A stretch of DNA of 47,533 nucleotides from Pseudoxanthomonas taiwanensis (lineage in GTDB: Bacteria; Pseudomonadota; Gammaproteobacteria; Xanthomonadales; Xanthomonadaceae), in contig NZ_PDWK01000019.1 in the NCBI RefSeq assembly GCF_010093135.1, positions 1 to 47,533 on the forward strand, written 5' to 3'. A program made the position numbers and the translations under genes. Positions 18,381 through 26,822 of the stretch are shown here, piece by piece; the first letter of the stretch is position 1; every line of letters starts with the position of its first letter. The notes under the pieces were generated by a model. The model had not been told where the DNA came from. It saw nothing but the letters and a program-made list of their open reading frames with translations, and made no database searches.

Positions 18381-20234
18381 TCAGCCCGCGCCCAGCCGCA
18401 CCGCGACCTGGTAGGTCAGCAGCGAGGCCAGGTAGGCCAGCGCGAACAGGTAGCCGGCGGCCAGGGCCATGGTCTTCCACGAGCCGGTCTCGCGGCGGAT
18501 CGCCGCCCAGGTGGCGATGCACTGCGGCGCGTAGATGTACCAGGCCAGCAGGGCCAGGCCGGTGGCCAGCGACCAGCCGTCGGAGATCAGCGGCGTCAGC
18601 GCCTGCGCCGCGGCCTCGTCGTCGGCGGCCGAGAGCGCGTACACCGTGGCCAGCGAGGACACCGCCACCTCGCGCGCGGCCAGGCCCGGGATCAGGGCGA
18701 TGCAGATCTGCCAGTTGAAGCCCAGCGGCGCGAACACCACCGCCAGGGCGTGGCCGATGCGGCCGGCCAGGCTGTAGTCGATCGCCGGCAGGGTGGCGTC
18801 GGCCGGCGGCGCCGGGAACGACAGCAGCACCCACAGCAGCACCGTCAGGGCGAAGATGATGCCGCCCACGCGCTTGAGGAAGATCACCGCCCGCTCCCAC
18901 AGGCCGATCAGCACGTCGCGCGGGTGCGGCAGGCGGTAGGACGGCAGCTCCAGCAGCAGCGGATGCTCACCCTTGTCGTGGCGCCACTTCTTCATCACCC
19001 AGGACACCGCCAGCGCGCTGAGGATGCCGGCCATGTACAGGCCGAACAGCACCAGGCCCTGCAGGTTGAGCCCGCCCCAGACCTGGCGCGCGGGGATGAA
19101 GGCGCCGATCAGCAGCGTGTACACCGGCAGCCGTGCCGAACAGGTCATCAGCGGCGCCACCAGGATGGTGGCCAGGCGGTCGCGCGGGTCCTGGATGCTG
19201 CGGGTGGCCATGATGCCGGGGATGGCGCAGGCGAAGGACGACAGCAGCGGAATGAAGGAACGGCCGGACAGGCCGGCGGCGGCCATGATCCGGTCCAGCA
19301 GGAACGCCGCGCGCGGCAGGTAGCCGGACTCCTCCAGCGCCAGGATGAAGGCGAACAGGATCAGGATCTGCGGCAGGAACACGATCACCCCGCCCAGGCC
19401 GGCGATGATGCCGTCGGCCAGCAGGCTGGCCAGTGGCCCCTCCTCCATGTGCGTGGTGACCCACTCGCCCAGGGCGGAGGTGCCGGCGTCGATGGCGTCC
19501 ATCACCGGCGCGGCCCAGGCGTACACCGCCTGGAAGATCAGGAACATCACCACCGCCAGGGTCAGCAGGCCGAACACCGGGTGCAGCAGCCAGCGGTCCA
19601 GGGCATCGTCGACCTGCGCGGTGCGGCGCGGCATGCTGACCGTGGCCGCCAGCAGGCGCCGGGTCTCGGCGTGCAGGTCGGCGTCCTCCGGCAGCTGCAC
19701 CGCCGGCGGCTGCGGGGCGTCGGCGAAGCGGTCGATCAGCTCCACCAGCGGGCGCGCGCCGTTGCGGCGCACGGCCACGGTCTCCACCACCGGCACGCCC
19801 AGCTCGCGCGCCAGCGCCTCGCGGTCGATGGCGATGCCGCGGCGCGCGGCCACGTCGCTGAGGTTCAGCGCCACCACCATCGGCTTGCCCATCTGCCGCA
19901 CCTCCAGCACGAAGCGCAGGTGCAGGCGGAGGTTGGTGGCGTCCACCACGCACACCAGCACGTCCGGCGCCGGCTCGCCCGGGTAGAAGCCGCGGCACAG
20001 GTCGCGGGTGATGGCCTCGTCCAGGCTGGCCGGGTTGAGGCTGTAGGCGCCGGGCAGGTCCAGCACCGTATAGGTGCGGCCGGAGGGCGAAACCAGCCGT
20101 CCCTCCTTGCGCTCCACGGTCACGCCGGCGTAGTTGGCCACCTTCTGGCGGCTGCCGGTCAGCTGGTTGAACAGCGCGGTCTTGCCGCAGTTGGGGTTGC
20201 CCAGCAGGGCCAGGCGCAGGGTGGTGCCGTTCAT
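18381..20234 (-). CDS. feoB: Ferrous iron transporter FeoB
   Basis: A 617-aa inner-membrane Fe(II) permease. The N-terminal G domain has G1 GNPNCGKT (12-19), the switch region NYAGVTVERKEG, G3 DLPGAYSL, and G4 NLSD in place of the common NMxD. A helical membrane domain follows with the Gate motifs: FIPLLSSFACAIPGIMATR and, later, NWQICIALIPGLAAREVAVSS. The protein is shorter than E. coli FeoB (773 aa), as in many Xanthomonadaceae. The start overlaps the feoA stop (ATGA), indicating translational coupling. Fur control is implied by the upstream box. Confidence 0.95.
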   Translation of the reverse strand: MNGTTLRLALLGNPNCGKTALFNQLTGSRQKVANYAGVTVERKEGRLVSPSGRTYTVLDLPGAYSLNPASLDEAITRDLCRGFYPGEPAPDVLVCVVDATNLRLHLRFVLEVRQMGKPMVVALNLSDVAARRGIAIDREALARELGVPVVETVAVRRNGARPLVELIDRFADAPQPPAVQLPEDADLHAETRRLLAATVSMPRRTAQVDDALDRWLLHPVFGLLTLAVVMFLIFQAVYAWAAPVMDAIDAGTSALGEWVTTHMEEGPLASLLADGIIAGLGGVIVFLPQILILFAFILALEESGYLPRAAFLLDRIMAAAGLSGRSFIPLLSSFACAIPGIMATRSIQDPRDRLATILVAPLMTCSARLPVYTLLIGAFIPARQVWGGLNLQGLVLFGLYMAGILSALAVSWVMKKWRHDKGEHPLLLELPSYRLPHPRDVLIGLWERAVIFLKRVGGIIFALTVLLWVLLSFPAPPADATLPAIDYSLAGRIGHALAVVFAPLGFNWQICIALIPGLAAREVAVSSLATVYALSAADDEAAAQALTPLISDGWSLATGLALLAWYIYAPQCIATWAAIRRETGSWKTMALAAGYLFALAYLASLLTYQVAVRLGAG

Positions 20235-20482
20235 GCCCCGGCCTCCTGCGGACGGCCCACCCGCACCCGCGCGGCCTCGGCGCGGCGCAGGGCGAAGCGG
20301 GTGAAGCCCACCTGCACCAGCAGCGGCTCGGCCCCGAACGGACCGCGGGCCACGATCTCGACCGGCTCCCCGGCCACGAAGCCCAGCTCGCGCAGGCGCC
20401 GCGCGACCGGGTCGTTCGGGCTGCGGTCCTCCACGGACTGGACGACGACGGGGGTGCGTGGCGGCAGGTCGGACAGCGTCAC
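20231..20482 (-). CDS. feoA: Ferrous iron transport protein FeoA
   Basis: An 83-aa SH3-like partner of FeoB. It begins VTLSDLPPRTPVVVQ (GTG at 20482) and contains the typical LRELGFVAGEPVEIVARGPFG segment. A frame extension to a GTG at 20521 exists, but it would translate through the Fur-box-like operator and -10 hexamer, so I prefer 20482. The stop overlaps the feoB ATG. The protein is cytosolic and thought to modulate FeoB activity. Confidence 0.88.
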   Translation of the reverse strand: MTLSDLPPRTPVVVQSVEDRSPNDPVARRLRELGFVAGEPVEIVARGPFGAEPLLVQVGFTRFALRRAEAARVRVGRPQEAGA

Positions 20483-20495
20483 GGCAGACTCATAA

Positions 20496-20517
20496 TCAAG
20501 AACGGTTCTCAATTGTA
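20496..20517 (-). promoter_or_regulatory. Fur-box-like operator overlapping the feoAB -10 box
   Basis: On the minus strand TACAAT (20517-20512) is followed by TTGAGAACCGTTCTTGA, containing the palindrome AGAAC-C-GTTCT. It matches the GAGAA-N3-TTCTC core of gammaproteobacterial Fur boxes. A Fur protein bound here would cover the -10 box and block feoAB when iron is plentiful. fur itself is encoded in this window. Confidence 0.65.
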
Positions 20518-20678
20518 GCACCCGCCTTCACATCCGGCTCGCGCCGCGATGGCCCGCGTTGGGCAGTGCCTTGCGCGCCTTTGGCCGTCCACCGCGCCCG
20601 CGTGGCCTACGCCGCGCTGCGTCATGGCCACTTGCGGCACCACGGCTATCATCGGCGGCTCCACCATTGGGAAAGACG

Positions 20679-21464
20679 ATGGCCGAACCGCTGCTGATCC
20701 AACCGGCCGGCCCCGTGCTGCGCCTGCGCCTGAACCGGCCGCAGCTGCACAACGCCTTCGACGCGGGGCTGATCGCCGCCCTCACCTCGGCCCTGGAGGC
20801 CGCCGGCCGCGACCCGGCGGTGCGCGTGGTGGTGCTGGAGGGCGAAGGCCCTTCCTTCTCCGCCGGCGCCGACCTGCAGTGGATGCGCGGCATGGCCGCC
20901 GCCAGCGAGGAACAGAACCGCCAGGACGCCCTGGCCTTGGCCCGGCTGATGCGCACCCTGGACGAGCTGCCGCGGCCGACCATCGCCCGCGTGCACGGCG
21001 CGGCCTACGGCGGCGGCGTGGGCCTGGTGGCCTGCTGCGACATCGCCATCGGCGTGCCGCAGGCCAGGTTCGGCCTGACCGAAGCGCGCCTGGGCCTGCT
21101 GCCGGCGGGGATCTCGCCCTACGTGGTCGCCGCCATCGGCCCGCGCCAGGCGCGGCGCTGGTTCGCCACTGCCGGGACCTTCGACGCTGCCCAGGCCCTG
21201 GCCATGGGCCTGCTGCACGAGGTGGCCGAGCCGGAGGCGCTGGACGCGGCGGTGCAGCGCCAGCTCGACCTGCTGCTGCGCGCCGGTCCACAGGCCGCGG
21301 CCGCGGCCAAGGCGCTGGTGCGGCAGGGCTGCGCCGGCGGCGACCGCGACGCGCTGGACGCGGCCAACGCCGCCCTGATCGCGCGCCTGCGCGTCTCGCC
21401 CGAGGGCCAGGAGGGCATGGCCGCCTTCCTCGACAAGCGCGCGCCGGCCTGGACCACGGAGTAG
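20679..21464 (+). CDS. liuC: Methylglutaconyl-CoA hydratase (enoyl-CoA hydratase family)
   Basis: A 261-aa crotonase-fold enzyme. The oxyanion-hole segments are FSAGADLQWMRGM and HGAAYGGGVGLVACCD, and a catalytic Glu is in LTEARLGLLPAGISPYV. Its place directly before the carboxylase alpha and HMG-CoA lyase genes points to hydration of 3-methylglutaconyl-CoA to HMG-CoA, as in Pseudomonas LiuC. ATG at 20679 with GGGAAAG upstream; the longer open frame lacks one. The carboxylase alpha start lies 4 bases after its stop, so the two are co-translated. Confidence 0.92.
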   Translation: MAEPLLIQPAGPVLRLRLNRPQLHNAFDAGLIAALTSALEAAGRDPAVRVVVLEGEGPSFSAGADLQWMRGMAAASEEQNRQDALALARLMRTLDELPRPTIARVHGAAYGGGVGLVACCDIAIGVPQARFGLTEARLGLLPAGISPYVVAAIGPRQARRWFATAGTFDAAQALAMGLLHEVAEPEALDAAVQRQLDLLLRAGPQAAAAAKALVRQGCAGGDRDALDAANAALIARLRVSPEGQEGMAAFLDKRAPAWTTE

Positions 21465-21468
21465 GACC

Positions 21469-23472
21469 GTGCCCCTGTTCGACAAGATCCTGATCGCCAA
21501 CCGCGGCGAGATCGCCTGCCGCATCATCCGCACCTGCCGGCGCCTGGGCATCGCGAGCGTGGCGGTGTACTCGGACGCCGACGCCGGCGCCCTGCACGTG
21601 CGCATGGCCGACGAGGCCGTGCACATCGGCGGCCCGGCGCCGGCCGACAGCTACCTGCGCGGCGAACGCATCCTCCAGGCCGCGCGCGCCACCGGCGCCC
21701 AGGCCATCCATCCCGGCTACGGCTTCCTCTCCGAGAACGCCGACTTCGCCGAGGCGGTGGCCGCCGCCGGGCTGGTGTTCATCGGGCCGCGCCCGGAGTC
21801 CATGCGCCGCATGGGTTCCAAGGCCGGGGCCAAGGAGCTGATGGCCGCGGCCGGCGTGCCGGTGGTGCCCGGCTACACCGGCCAGGACCAGTCGCCGCAG
21901 ACCCTGCTGCGCGAGGCCGCGCGCATCGGCTTCCCGCTGATGATCAAGGCCGCGCACGGCGGCGGCGGCAAGGGCATGCGCGTGGTGCACCGTCTGGAGG
22001 ACTTCCCGGCCGCGCTGGAGAGCTGCCAGCGCGAGGCGCGTGGCGCCTTCGGCCGCGACCGCGTGCTGCTGGAACGCTACATCGCCAGCCCGCGCCACAT
22101 CGAGGTGCAGGTGTTCGGCGACGCCCACGGCAACCTCGTCCACCTCCACGAGCGCGAGTGCTCGGCGCAGCGCCGCTACCAGAAGGTGCTGGAGGAGTCG
22201 CCCTCGCCCTTCCTCACCCCCGAACGCCGCCAGGCCATGGGCCAGGCCGCAGTGGCCGCGGCCCGCGCCATCGACTACGTCAACGCCGGCACGGTGGAGT
22301 TCATCGTGGATGGCGAGGGCGCGTTCTGGTTCATGGAGATCAACACACGCCTGCAGGTCGAGCACCCGGTCACCGAGATGGTCACCGGCCTGGACCTGGT
22401 GGAATGGCAGCTGCGCGTGGCCGCCGGCGAGCCGCTGCCACTGCGCCAGGAGCGGATCGCCCAGCGCGGCCACGCCATCGAGGTGCGTCTGTACGCGGAG
22501 GATCCGGAGGCCGGCTTCCTTCCCGCCTCCGGCACCCTGCGCCGGCTGGTGCTGCCGACGCCCTCGCCGCAGGTGCGGGTGGACGCCGGCGTGGAGGCCG
22601 GCGACACGGTCAGCGTGTTCTACGATCCGATGATCGCCAAGCTGATCGTGCACGACGCCGACCGCCCCGCGGCGCTGGCGCGCCTGCGCGAGGCCCTGGC
22701 CGCCAGCCACGTGGCCGGCACCCGCACCAACCTGGCCTTCCTGGAGGCGCTGGTGCGGCATCCAGCGGTGGTCGAGGGCCGCATCGACACCGGCTACCTG
22801 GACCGCCACACCGACGAGTTCCTGGCCCCGCCCGTGCCCGCCTCCACGGCGCTGGCCGCCGCCGCGGCCGCGCTGCTGCTGCGCCAGCAGGCCGCCGAGG
22901 CCGCGGCCGCCGCGCGCAGCGGTGATCCGTGGTCGCCATGGGCACTGGGCGACGGCTGGCGCCTGCTCGGCCGCGCCGCGCGCATGCTGCGCCTGCAGGC
23001 CGGCGGGCAGGTCCACGAGGTGCGCGCCAGCGGCCACGGCGGGAACTGGCGCATCGAAGCCGGCGGCCACGCGCACGAGGTGCAGGCCGCGCGCCTGGAC
23101 GGGACCACGCTGGAACTGCGCCTGGACGGCCAGGCGCACCGCTACGGTGTGTTCGCCGGGGACGGCGGGCTGGAGCTGCACGACGGCCGGCAGCGCCTGG
23201 CGGTGCGCCTGCTGCCGCCGGAAAGCCGCGGCGGCGAGGCCGCCGGCGCCGGCGACGGACGCGTGCTGGCGCCCATGCCCGGCAGGGTGGTGGTGGTCCA
23301 TGCCCAGCCCGGTGCGCGGGTGGAGGCCGGCACGCCGCTGCTGGTGATGGAGGCGATGAAGATGGAGCTGACGGTCAGGGCGCCGCAGGCCGGCGTGGTC
23401 GCCGAGCTGCGCGCGGCCGCCGGCGAGTTCGTCGAGGCCGACGCGGTGCTGGCCGTGGTGGCCGCGGAGTAG
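21469..23472 (+). CDS. liuD: Methylcrotonyl-CoA carboxylase alpha (biotin) subunit
   Basis: A 667-aa protein joining biotin carboxylase and biotin carrier. The N-terminal part begins FDKILIANRGEIACRIIRT, followed by the ATP-grasp glycine loop AAHGGGGKGMR and EINTRLQVEHPVTEM. The C-terminal biotinyl domain has MEAMKM with K631 as the biotin attachment site. It starts at GTG 21469, four bases after liuC. With the beta subunit it carboxylates 3-methylcrotonyl-CoA in leucine breakdown. The linker region (about 465-590) is divergent and Ala-rich, as usual for the BT domain. Confidence 0.95.
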   Translation: MPLFDKILIANRGEIACRIIRTCRRLGIASVAVYSDADAGALHVRMADEAVHIGGPAPADSYLRGERILQAARATGAQAIHPGYGFLSENADFAEAVAAAGLVFIGPRPESMRRMGSKAGAKELMAAAGVPVVPGYTGQDQSPQTLLREAARIGFPLMIKAAHGGGGKGMRVVHRLEDFPAALESCQREARGAFGRDRVLLERYIASPRHIEVQVFGDAHGNLVHLHERECSAQRRYQKVLEESPSPFLTPERRQAMGQAAVAAARAIDYVNAGTVEFIVDGEGAFWFMEINTRLQVEHPVTEMVTGLDLVEWQLRVAAGEPLPLRQERIAQRGHAIEVRLYAEDPEAGFLPASGTLRRLVLPTPSPQVRVDAGVEAGDTVSVFYDPMIAKLIVHDADRPAALARLREALAASHVAGTRTNLAFLEALVRHPAVVEGRIDTGYLDRHTDEFLAPPVPASTALAAAAAALLLRQQAAEAAAAARSGDPWSPWALGDGWRLLGRAARMLRLQAGGQVHEVRASGHGGNWRIEAGGHAHEVQAARLDGTTLELRLDGQAHRYGVFAGDGGLELHDGRQRLAVRLLPPESRGGEAAGAGDGRVLAPMPGRVVVVHAQPGARVEAGTPLLVMEAMKMELTVRAPQAGVVAELRAAAGEFVEADAVLAVVAAE

Positions 23473-23476
23473 CGCC

Positions 23477-24370
23477 ATGTCCGATTTCGTCCGCATCGTC
23501 GAAGTCGCCCCGCGCGATGGCCTGCAGAACGAGGCCCGGCAGGTCGCCACCGTCGACAAGATCGCGCTGGTGGACCGGCTTTCGGCCACCGGCCTGCGCA
23601 GCATCGAGGCCACCGCCTTCGTCAGCCCGAAGTGGGTGCCGCAGATGGCCGACGCGGCCGAGGTGATGGCCGGCATCATCCGCCGCCCCGGCGTGGCCTA
23701 CCCGGTGCTGGTGCCCAACCTGCAGGGCTACGAGCGCGCCCGCGCCGCCGGCGCGGAGGAAGTGGCGGTGTTCACCGCCGCCTCGGAGGCGTTCAACCGC
23801 AAGAACATCAACGCCTCGATCGACGAGTCGATCGAGCGCTTCGTGCCGGTGCTCGAGCGCGCCCGCGCCGACGGGGTGCGCGTGCGCGGCTACGTCTCCA
23901 CCGTGCTCGGCTGCCCCTACCAGGGCCAGGTGCCGCTGGCCGACGTGGTGCGCGTGGCCCGGCGCCTGTACGAACTGGGCTGCTACGAGATCTCGCTGGG
24001 CGACACCATCGGCGTGGGCACGCCGCGCAAGGCCCGCGAAATGCTCCTGGCGGTGGCGGCCGCGGTGCCGATGCCGGCGCTGGCGGTGCATTTCCACGAC
24101 ACTTGGGGCCAGGCCCTGGCCAACGTGGCCGCGTGCATCGAGGCCGGCGTGCGCGTGGCCGACGCCGCGGTGGCCGGCACCGGTGGCTGCCCCTACGCGC
24201 GCGGAGCCAGCGGCAACCTCGCCACCGAGGACCTGGTGTACATGCTGCACGGCATGGGCCTGGCGACCGGCGTGGACCTGGAGGCGCTGGCCGGCACCGG
24301 ACGCTGGCTGGCCGCGCTGCTGGGCCGGCCCACGGGCAGCAAGGTGGGTCGCGCGCTGGCGCGGGCGTGA
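23477..24370 (+). CDS. liuE: Hydroxymethylglutaryl-CoA lyase
   Basis: A 297-aa TIM-barrel lyase that splits HMG-CoA into acetoacetate and acetyl-CoA, the last leucine-specific step. It begins IVEVAPRDGLQNE, with the metal-binding Asp in PRDG. HFHDTWGQALAN carries the His ligands, and the signature near residue 235 reads GTGGCPYARGASGNLATEDL with the catalytic Cys. The common signature has GLGGCPYA, so Leu is replaced by Thr. It starts 4 bases after liuD and ends the liuCDE operon. The repeat-rich gap follows. Confidence 0.95.
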   Translation: MSDFVRIVEVAPRDGLQNEARQVATVDKIALVDRLSATGLRSIEATAFVSPKWVPQMADAAEVMAGIIRRPGVAYPVLVPNLQGYERARAAGAEEVAVFTAASEAFNRKNINASIDESIERFVPVLERARADGVRVRGYVSTVLGCPYQGQVPLADVVRVARRLYELGCYEISLGDTIGVGTPRKAREMLLAVAAAVPMPALAVHFHDTWGQALANVAACIEAGVRVADAAVAGTGGCPYARGASGNLATEDLVYMLHGMGLATGVDLEALAGTGRWLAALLGRPTGSKVGRALARA

Positions 24371-24590
24371 TCCCCCGCGTCCGGTGCCCCCGGCCCCGGG
24401 TCTCCCTGCTCCCGCGGCGGTGCGGGATTTCCTGCAGCAGCGGCGCCAGCGGCGACACGACGGACGTGGCCGGTTGCGGCGTGCGGCGGATGCACCTGCG
24501 CCGTGGACGCTGGCAAGGTGGCGGTTGAACGCCGGCGCCGGACGCGGGCGCGTCGCGGCTGGATGCCGCTTCTGCAGGGCGAGGACGCGG
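24371..24590. repeat. Repeat-like GC-rich gap, no gene seen
   Basis: Between the convergent liuE and MOSC genes lie about 220 bases with degenerate pieces of the dispersed repeat family (for example GTTGAACGCCGGCGCCGGACGCG near 24,525 and CTGCAG near 24,434 and 24,573). The pieces are far less regular than in the other blocks. No credible open frame or clear poly-T terminator is visible. Confidence 0.5.
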
Positions 24591-25286
24591 TCAGGCCTGC
24601 GGGCCGTGCAGGCGCACGTCCCAGTTTTCGGTTCGGCCCTGCTCCAGGCGGCGTTCGAACACCTTGCGCCAGGACGGCACCAGCGGCAGTGCCAGCGCCG
24701 CCACCAGCCCGGCACGATCCAGGGTGCGCCGGTAGAGCAGCCCGGCCAGGCGGGTCAGCGGCCAGTCCGGCCAGGGACGCTCCAGCAACTCCAGCACGTC
24801 GCCGGCCTGCACCGGGCCCGGCTCCAGCACGCGGTAGTACCAGCCGGTGCGGCCGCTGTACTGCACGCGCCGGGCCAGGGCGGCGATGCCGAAGCGGTCG
24901 GACAGCTTCCAGCACGGCTGCCGGCCCTGCGAGACCTCGACCACCGCCGCGCCCAGGCGCAGGCGGTCGCCCAGGCACAGGTCGGCCTCGGTCACACCGC
25001 GGGTGCTGATGTTCTCGCCGAAGGCGCCGGGCGCCTCCAGCAACGGATGCGGGCCCAGCTCGGCGCGCCAGGCCGCGTAGTGGTCATGCGGATAGTGGTG
25101 GATGGCCTTGTCGGGACCGCCGTGCACGCGGCGGTCGCCCTGCTCGTCGCCGTCCAGGCCTTCCGGCCCGGCCAGGCCCGGTCCCGGGCGCGGGCGCTTG
25201 GCGATGGCGCTGCGGCTGCCCGGCCGGGTGTAGTCCCCCGCCCGGCCGGTCAGCACCGCCTCGACCCGGGCCAGCGCGCGCGGCAC
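24591..25286 (-). CDS. MOSC-domain protein, YiiM-like
   Basis: A 231-aa protein with a MOSC (molybdenum cofactor sulfurase C-terminal) domain. It carries VHGGPDKAIHHYPHDHY, GAFGENISTRGV and the conserved Cys in GRQPCWKL. The family includes E. coli YiiM and YcbX, which detoxify N-hydroxylated base analogues using molybdenum cofactor and a redox partner. The reading starts at a GTG at 25286, 12 bases after the aminotransferase stop, with GAGG upstream. Co-transcription with that gene is likely, though no functional link is evident. Confidence 0.82.
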   Translation of the reverse strand: MPRALARVEAVLTGRAGDYTRPGSRSAIAKRPRPGPGLAGPEGLDGDEQGDRRVHGGPDKAIHHYPHDHYAAWRAELGPHPLLEAPGAFGENISTRGVTEADLCLGDRLRLGAAVVEVSQGRQPCWKLSDRFGIAALARRVQYSGRTGWYYRVLEPGPVQAGDVLELLERPWPDWPLTRLAGLLYRRTLDRAGLVAALALPLVPSWRKVFERRLEQGRTENWDVRLHGPQA

Positions 25287-25298
25287 CGGGGGGCGTCC

Positions 25299-26498
25299 TC
25301 AGGCGGCGGCGCGCAGCGCCGCGATCTCGGCCTTGAGCAGCTCGCCCAGGACCTTGATGCCGGCGTCGATCTTCTCGCCCGGCACGGTCACGAACGACAG
25401 GCGCAGGGTGTTGGTCTGCGGGTCCACCGCGTAGAACGGCGCGCCCGGCACGAAGGCCACGTTGCGCTCCACCGCCTTGGCCAGCAGCTTGCCGCTGTCC
25501 AGGCCCTTGGGCAGCTGCACCCAGATGAACATGCCGCCCTCGGGACGGTTCCAGGTGACTTCCTCGGGGAACTCGCGCTCCAGCGCCGCCAGCATGTGCT
25601 GGCACTGCGTGCCGTACAGGGCACGGATGGTGGGGATGTGCCGGTCGAGGAAGCCGTCCTGCACCGCCTCGTACACCACGCGCTGGGAGAAGGTCGGGGT
25701 GTGCAGGTCGGCGGCCTGCTTGGCCTGGACCAGCTTGGCCAGCACCTGCTCCGGTGCGACCACGTAGCCCAGGCGCAGGCCCGGGGCCAGCACCTTGGAG
25801 AACGAGCCCATGTAAATGACCCCGTCGGGGTTCATGGACAGCAGGCTGGGCAGCGCCTCGCCGCCGTAGGACAGCTCGCCGTAGGGATCGTCTTCGACCA
25901 GTGGCACGCCGGCCCTGGCCGCCAGCTCCACCAGCGCCTTGCGCCGCTCCAGCGGCATGCGCCGGCCGGTCGGGTTCTGGAAGTTGGGCAGGCAGTACAG
26001 GAAGCGCGCACCGGCCATCTGCTCCGGGGAGATGGCGTCGGTGACGATGCCCTGCGCGTCGCTGGGGAGGGAGGCGAACTGCGGAGAGAACAGCGAGAAG
26101 GCCTGCAGCGCGCCCAGGTAGCTGGGGGTCTCCACCAGCACCTTGCTGCCCTCGTCGATCAGCACCTTGCCCAGCAGGTCCAGGCCCTGCTGCGAGCCGG
26201 TGGTGACCAGCACGCGCGAGGCCGGGATCCTGGCGCCACCGCGGCTGAGCCGCTCGGCGATCCACTCGCGCAGCGGGCTGAAACCCTCGGTGGGACCGTA
26301 CTGCAGCGCGGCCTGCGGGGCCTCGCGCAGCACCTTCTCCGTCGCCTCGCGCATGCGCTCGACCGGGAAGGTCGCCGGGGACGGCAGGCCGCCGGCGAAG
26401 GAGATGACTTCGGGACGCTCGGTCACCTTGAGGATCTCGCGGATGGCCGAGCTGGTGAGCGCCTGGGCGCGACGGGACAGGGTGAAGGTCGTGGTCAT
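25299..26498 (-). CDS. PLP-dependent aminotransferase (2-aminoadipate/MocR-type class I)
   Basis: A 399-aa fold-type I aminotransferase. Typical segments are SFAGGLPSPATFP near the start, GSQQGLDLLGKVL, LPNFQNPTGRRM, VEDDPYGELSY and the PLP lysine in GSFSKVLAPGLRLGY. It resembles the LysN/2-aminoadipate group, which accepts broad substrates including branched-chain and aromatic 2-oxo acids, so it could feed leucine or aromatic pathways. It lacks the N-terminal GntR DNA-binding domain of MocR regulators. A 14-base palindrome lies 26 bases upstream of the ATG. Confidence 0.88.
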   Translation of the reverse strand: MTTTFTLSRRAQALTSSAIREILKVTERPEVISFAGGLPSPATFPVERMREATEKVLREAPQAALQYGPTEGFSPLREWIAERLSRGGARIPASRVLVTTGSQQGLDLLGKVLIDEGSKVLVETPSYLGALQAFSLFSPQFASLPSDAQGIVTDAISPEQMAGARFLYCLPNFQNPTGRRMPLERRKALVELAARAGVPLVEDDPYGELSYGGEALPSLLSMNPDGVIYMGSFSKVLAPGLRLGYVVAPEQVLAKLVQAKQAADLHTPTFSQRVVYEAVQDGFLDRHIPTIRALYGTQCQHMLAALEREFPEEVTWNRPEGGMFIWVQLPKGLDSGKLLAKAVERNVAFVPGAPFYAVDPQTNTLRLSFVTVPGEKIDAGIKVLGELLKAEIAALRAAA

Positions 26499-26524
26499 GG
26501 CGGCATTGTAGCCGTCCCGGCGCC

Positions 26525-26538
26525 GTTCCGTACGGAAC
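26525..26538. promoter_or_regulatory. Perfect 14-bp palindrome upstream of the aminotransferase
   Basis: GTTCCGTACGGAAC is its own reverse complement. It lies in the short divergent region between the aminotransferase start (26498) and the promoter of the 63-aa gene. It has the look of a dimeric repressor or activator site; the protein that would bind it is not identified. Confidence 0.45.
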
Positions 26539-26576
26539 CCTCACCAGGCGCCAACATGCGCTTAAGCACGGTGGCG

Positions 26577-26615
26577 AATAATCGTGCCGTGGGGGCGCAT
26601 TGTTGGCGTCCAACA
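26577..26615 (+). promoter_or_regulatory. -10 box and inverted repeat before the 63-aa gene
   Basis: AATAAT at 26577-26582 fits a -10 hexamer. Downstream of it TGTTGG-CGT-CCAACA (26601-26615) forms a perfect 6+6 inverted repeat just before the AGGAGGT ribosome site. It could be an operator or a short leader hairpin affecting translation. Confidence 0.45.
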
Positions 26616-26630
26616 TTCCAGGAGGTGCGC

Positions 26631-26822
26631 ATGTCCTTCCGCCAGTTCCCCGCCACCGACAGCGAAGGCAACTCGTACATCGTCATCGAGTTCCACGACG
26701 ACAGGCCCGGCCCCGACGGCAAGCCGTCGCTGCGCTACGAGCTGCTGGACGGCATGCCGCTCAAGCGCGAGGGCAAGCAGTTCTCCACGCCAGACGGTTC
26801 GCTGGTGCTGACCCAGGCCTAG
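26631..26822 (+). CDS. 63-aa conserved-looking protein of unknown function
   Basis: A short acidic soluble protein starting MSFRQFPATDSEGNSYIV and ending DGSLVLTQA. An ideal AGGAGGTGCGC ribosome site precedes the ATG, and the composition is like a real protein (YIVIEFHDD, YELLDGMPLKREGKQF). Its middle alternates beta-type residues, suggesting a small beta-sheet fold. It has its own promoter-like box and inverted repeat. Its TAG overlaps the opposite-strand stop of the neighbouring gene, the two sharing CTAG. I do not recognise the family. Neighbours give no functional clue. Confidence 0.78.
   Translation: MSFRQFPATDSEGNSYIVIEFHDDRPGPDGKPSLRYELLDGMPLKREGKQFSTPDGSLVLTQA

Noticed and set aside
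18750-20495. A long plus-strand frame opposite feoB
   Set aside because: Gln/His/Ala-rich shadow; feoA-feoB on the other strand are clear.
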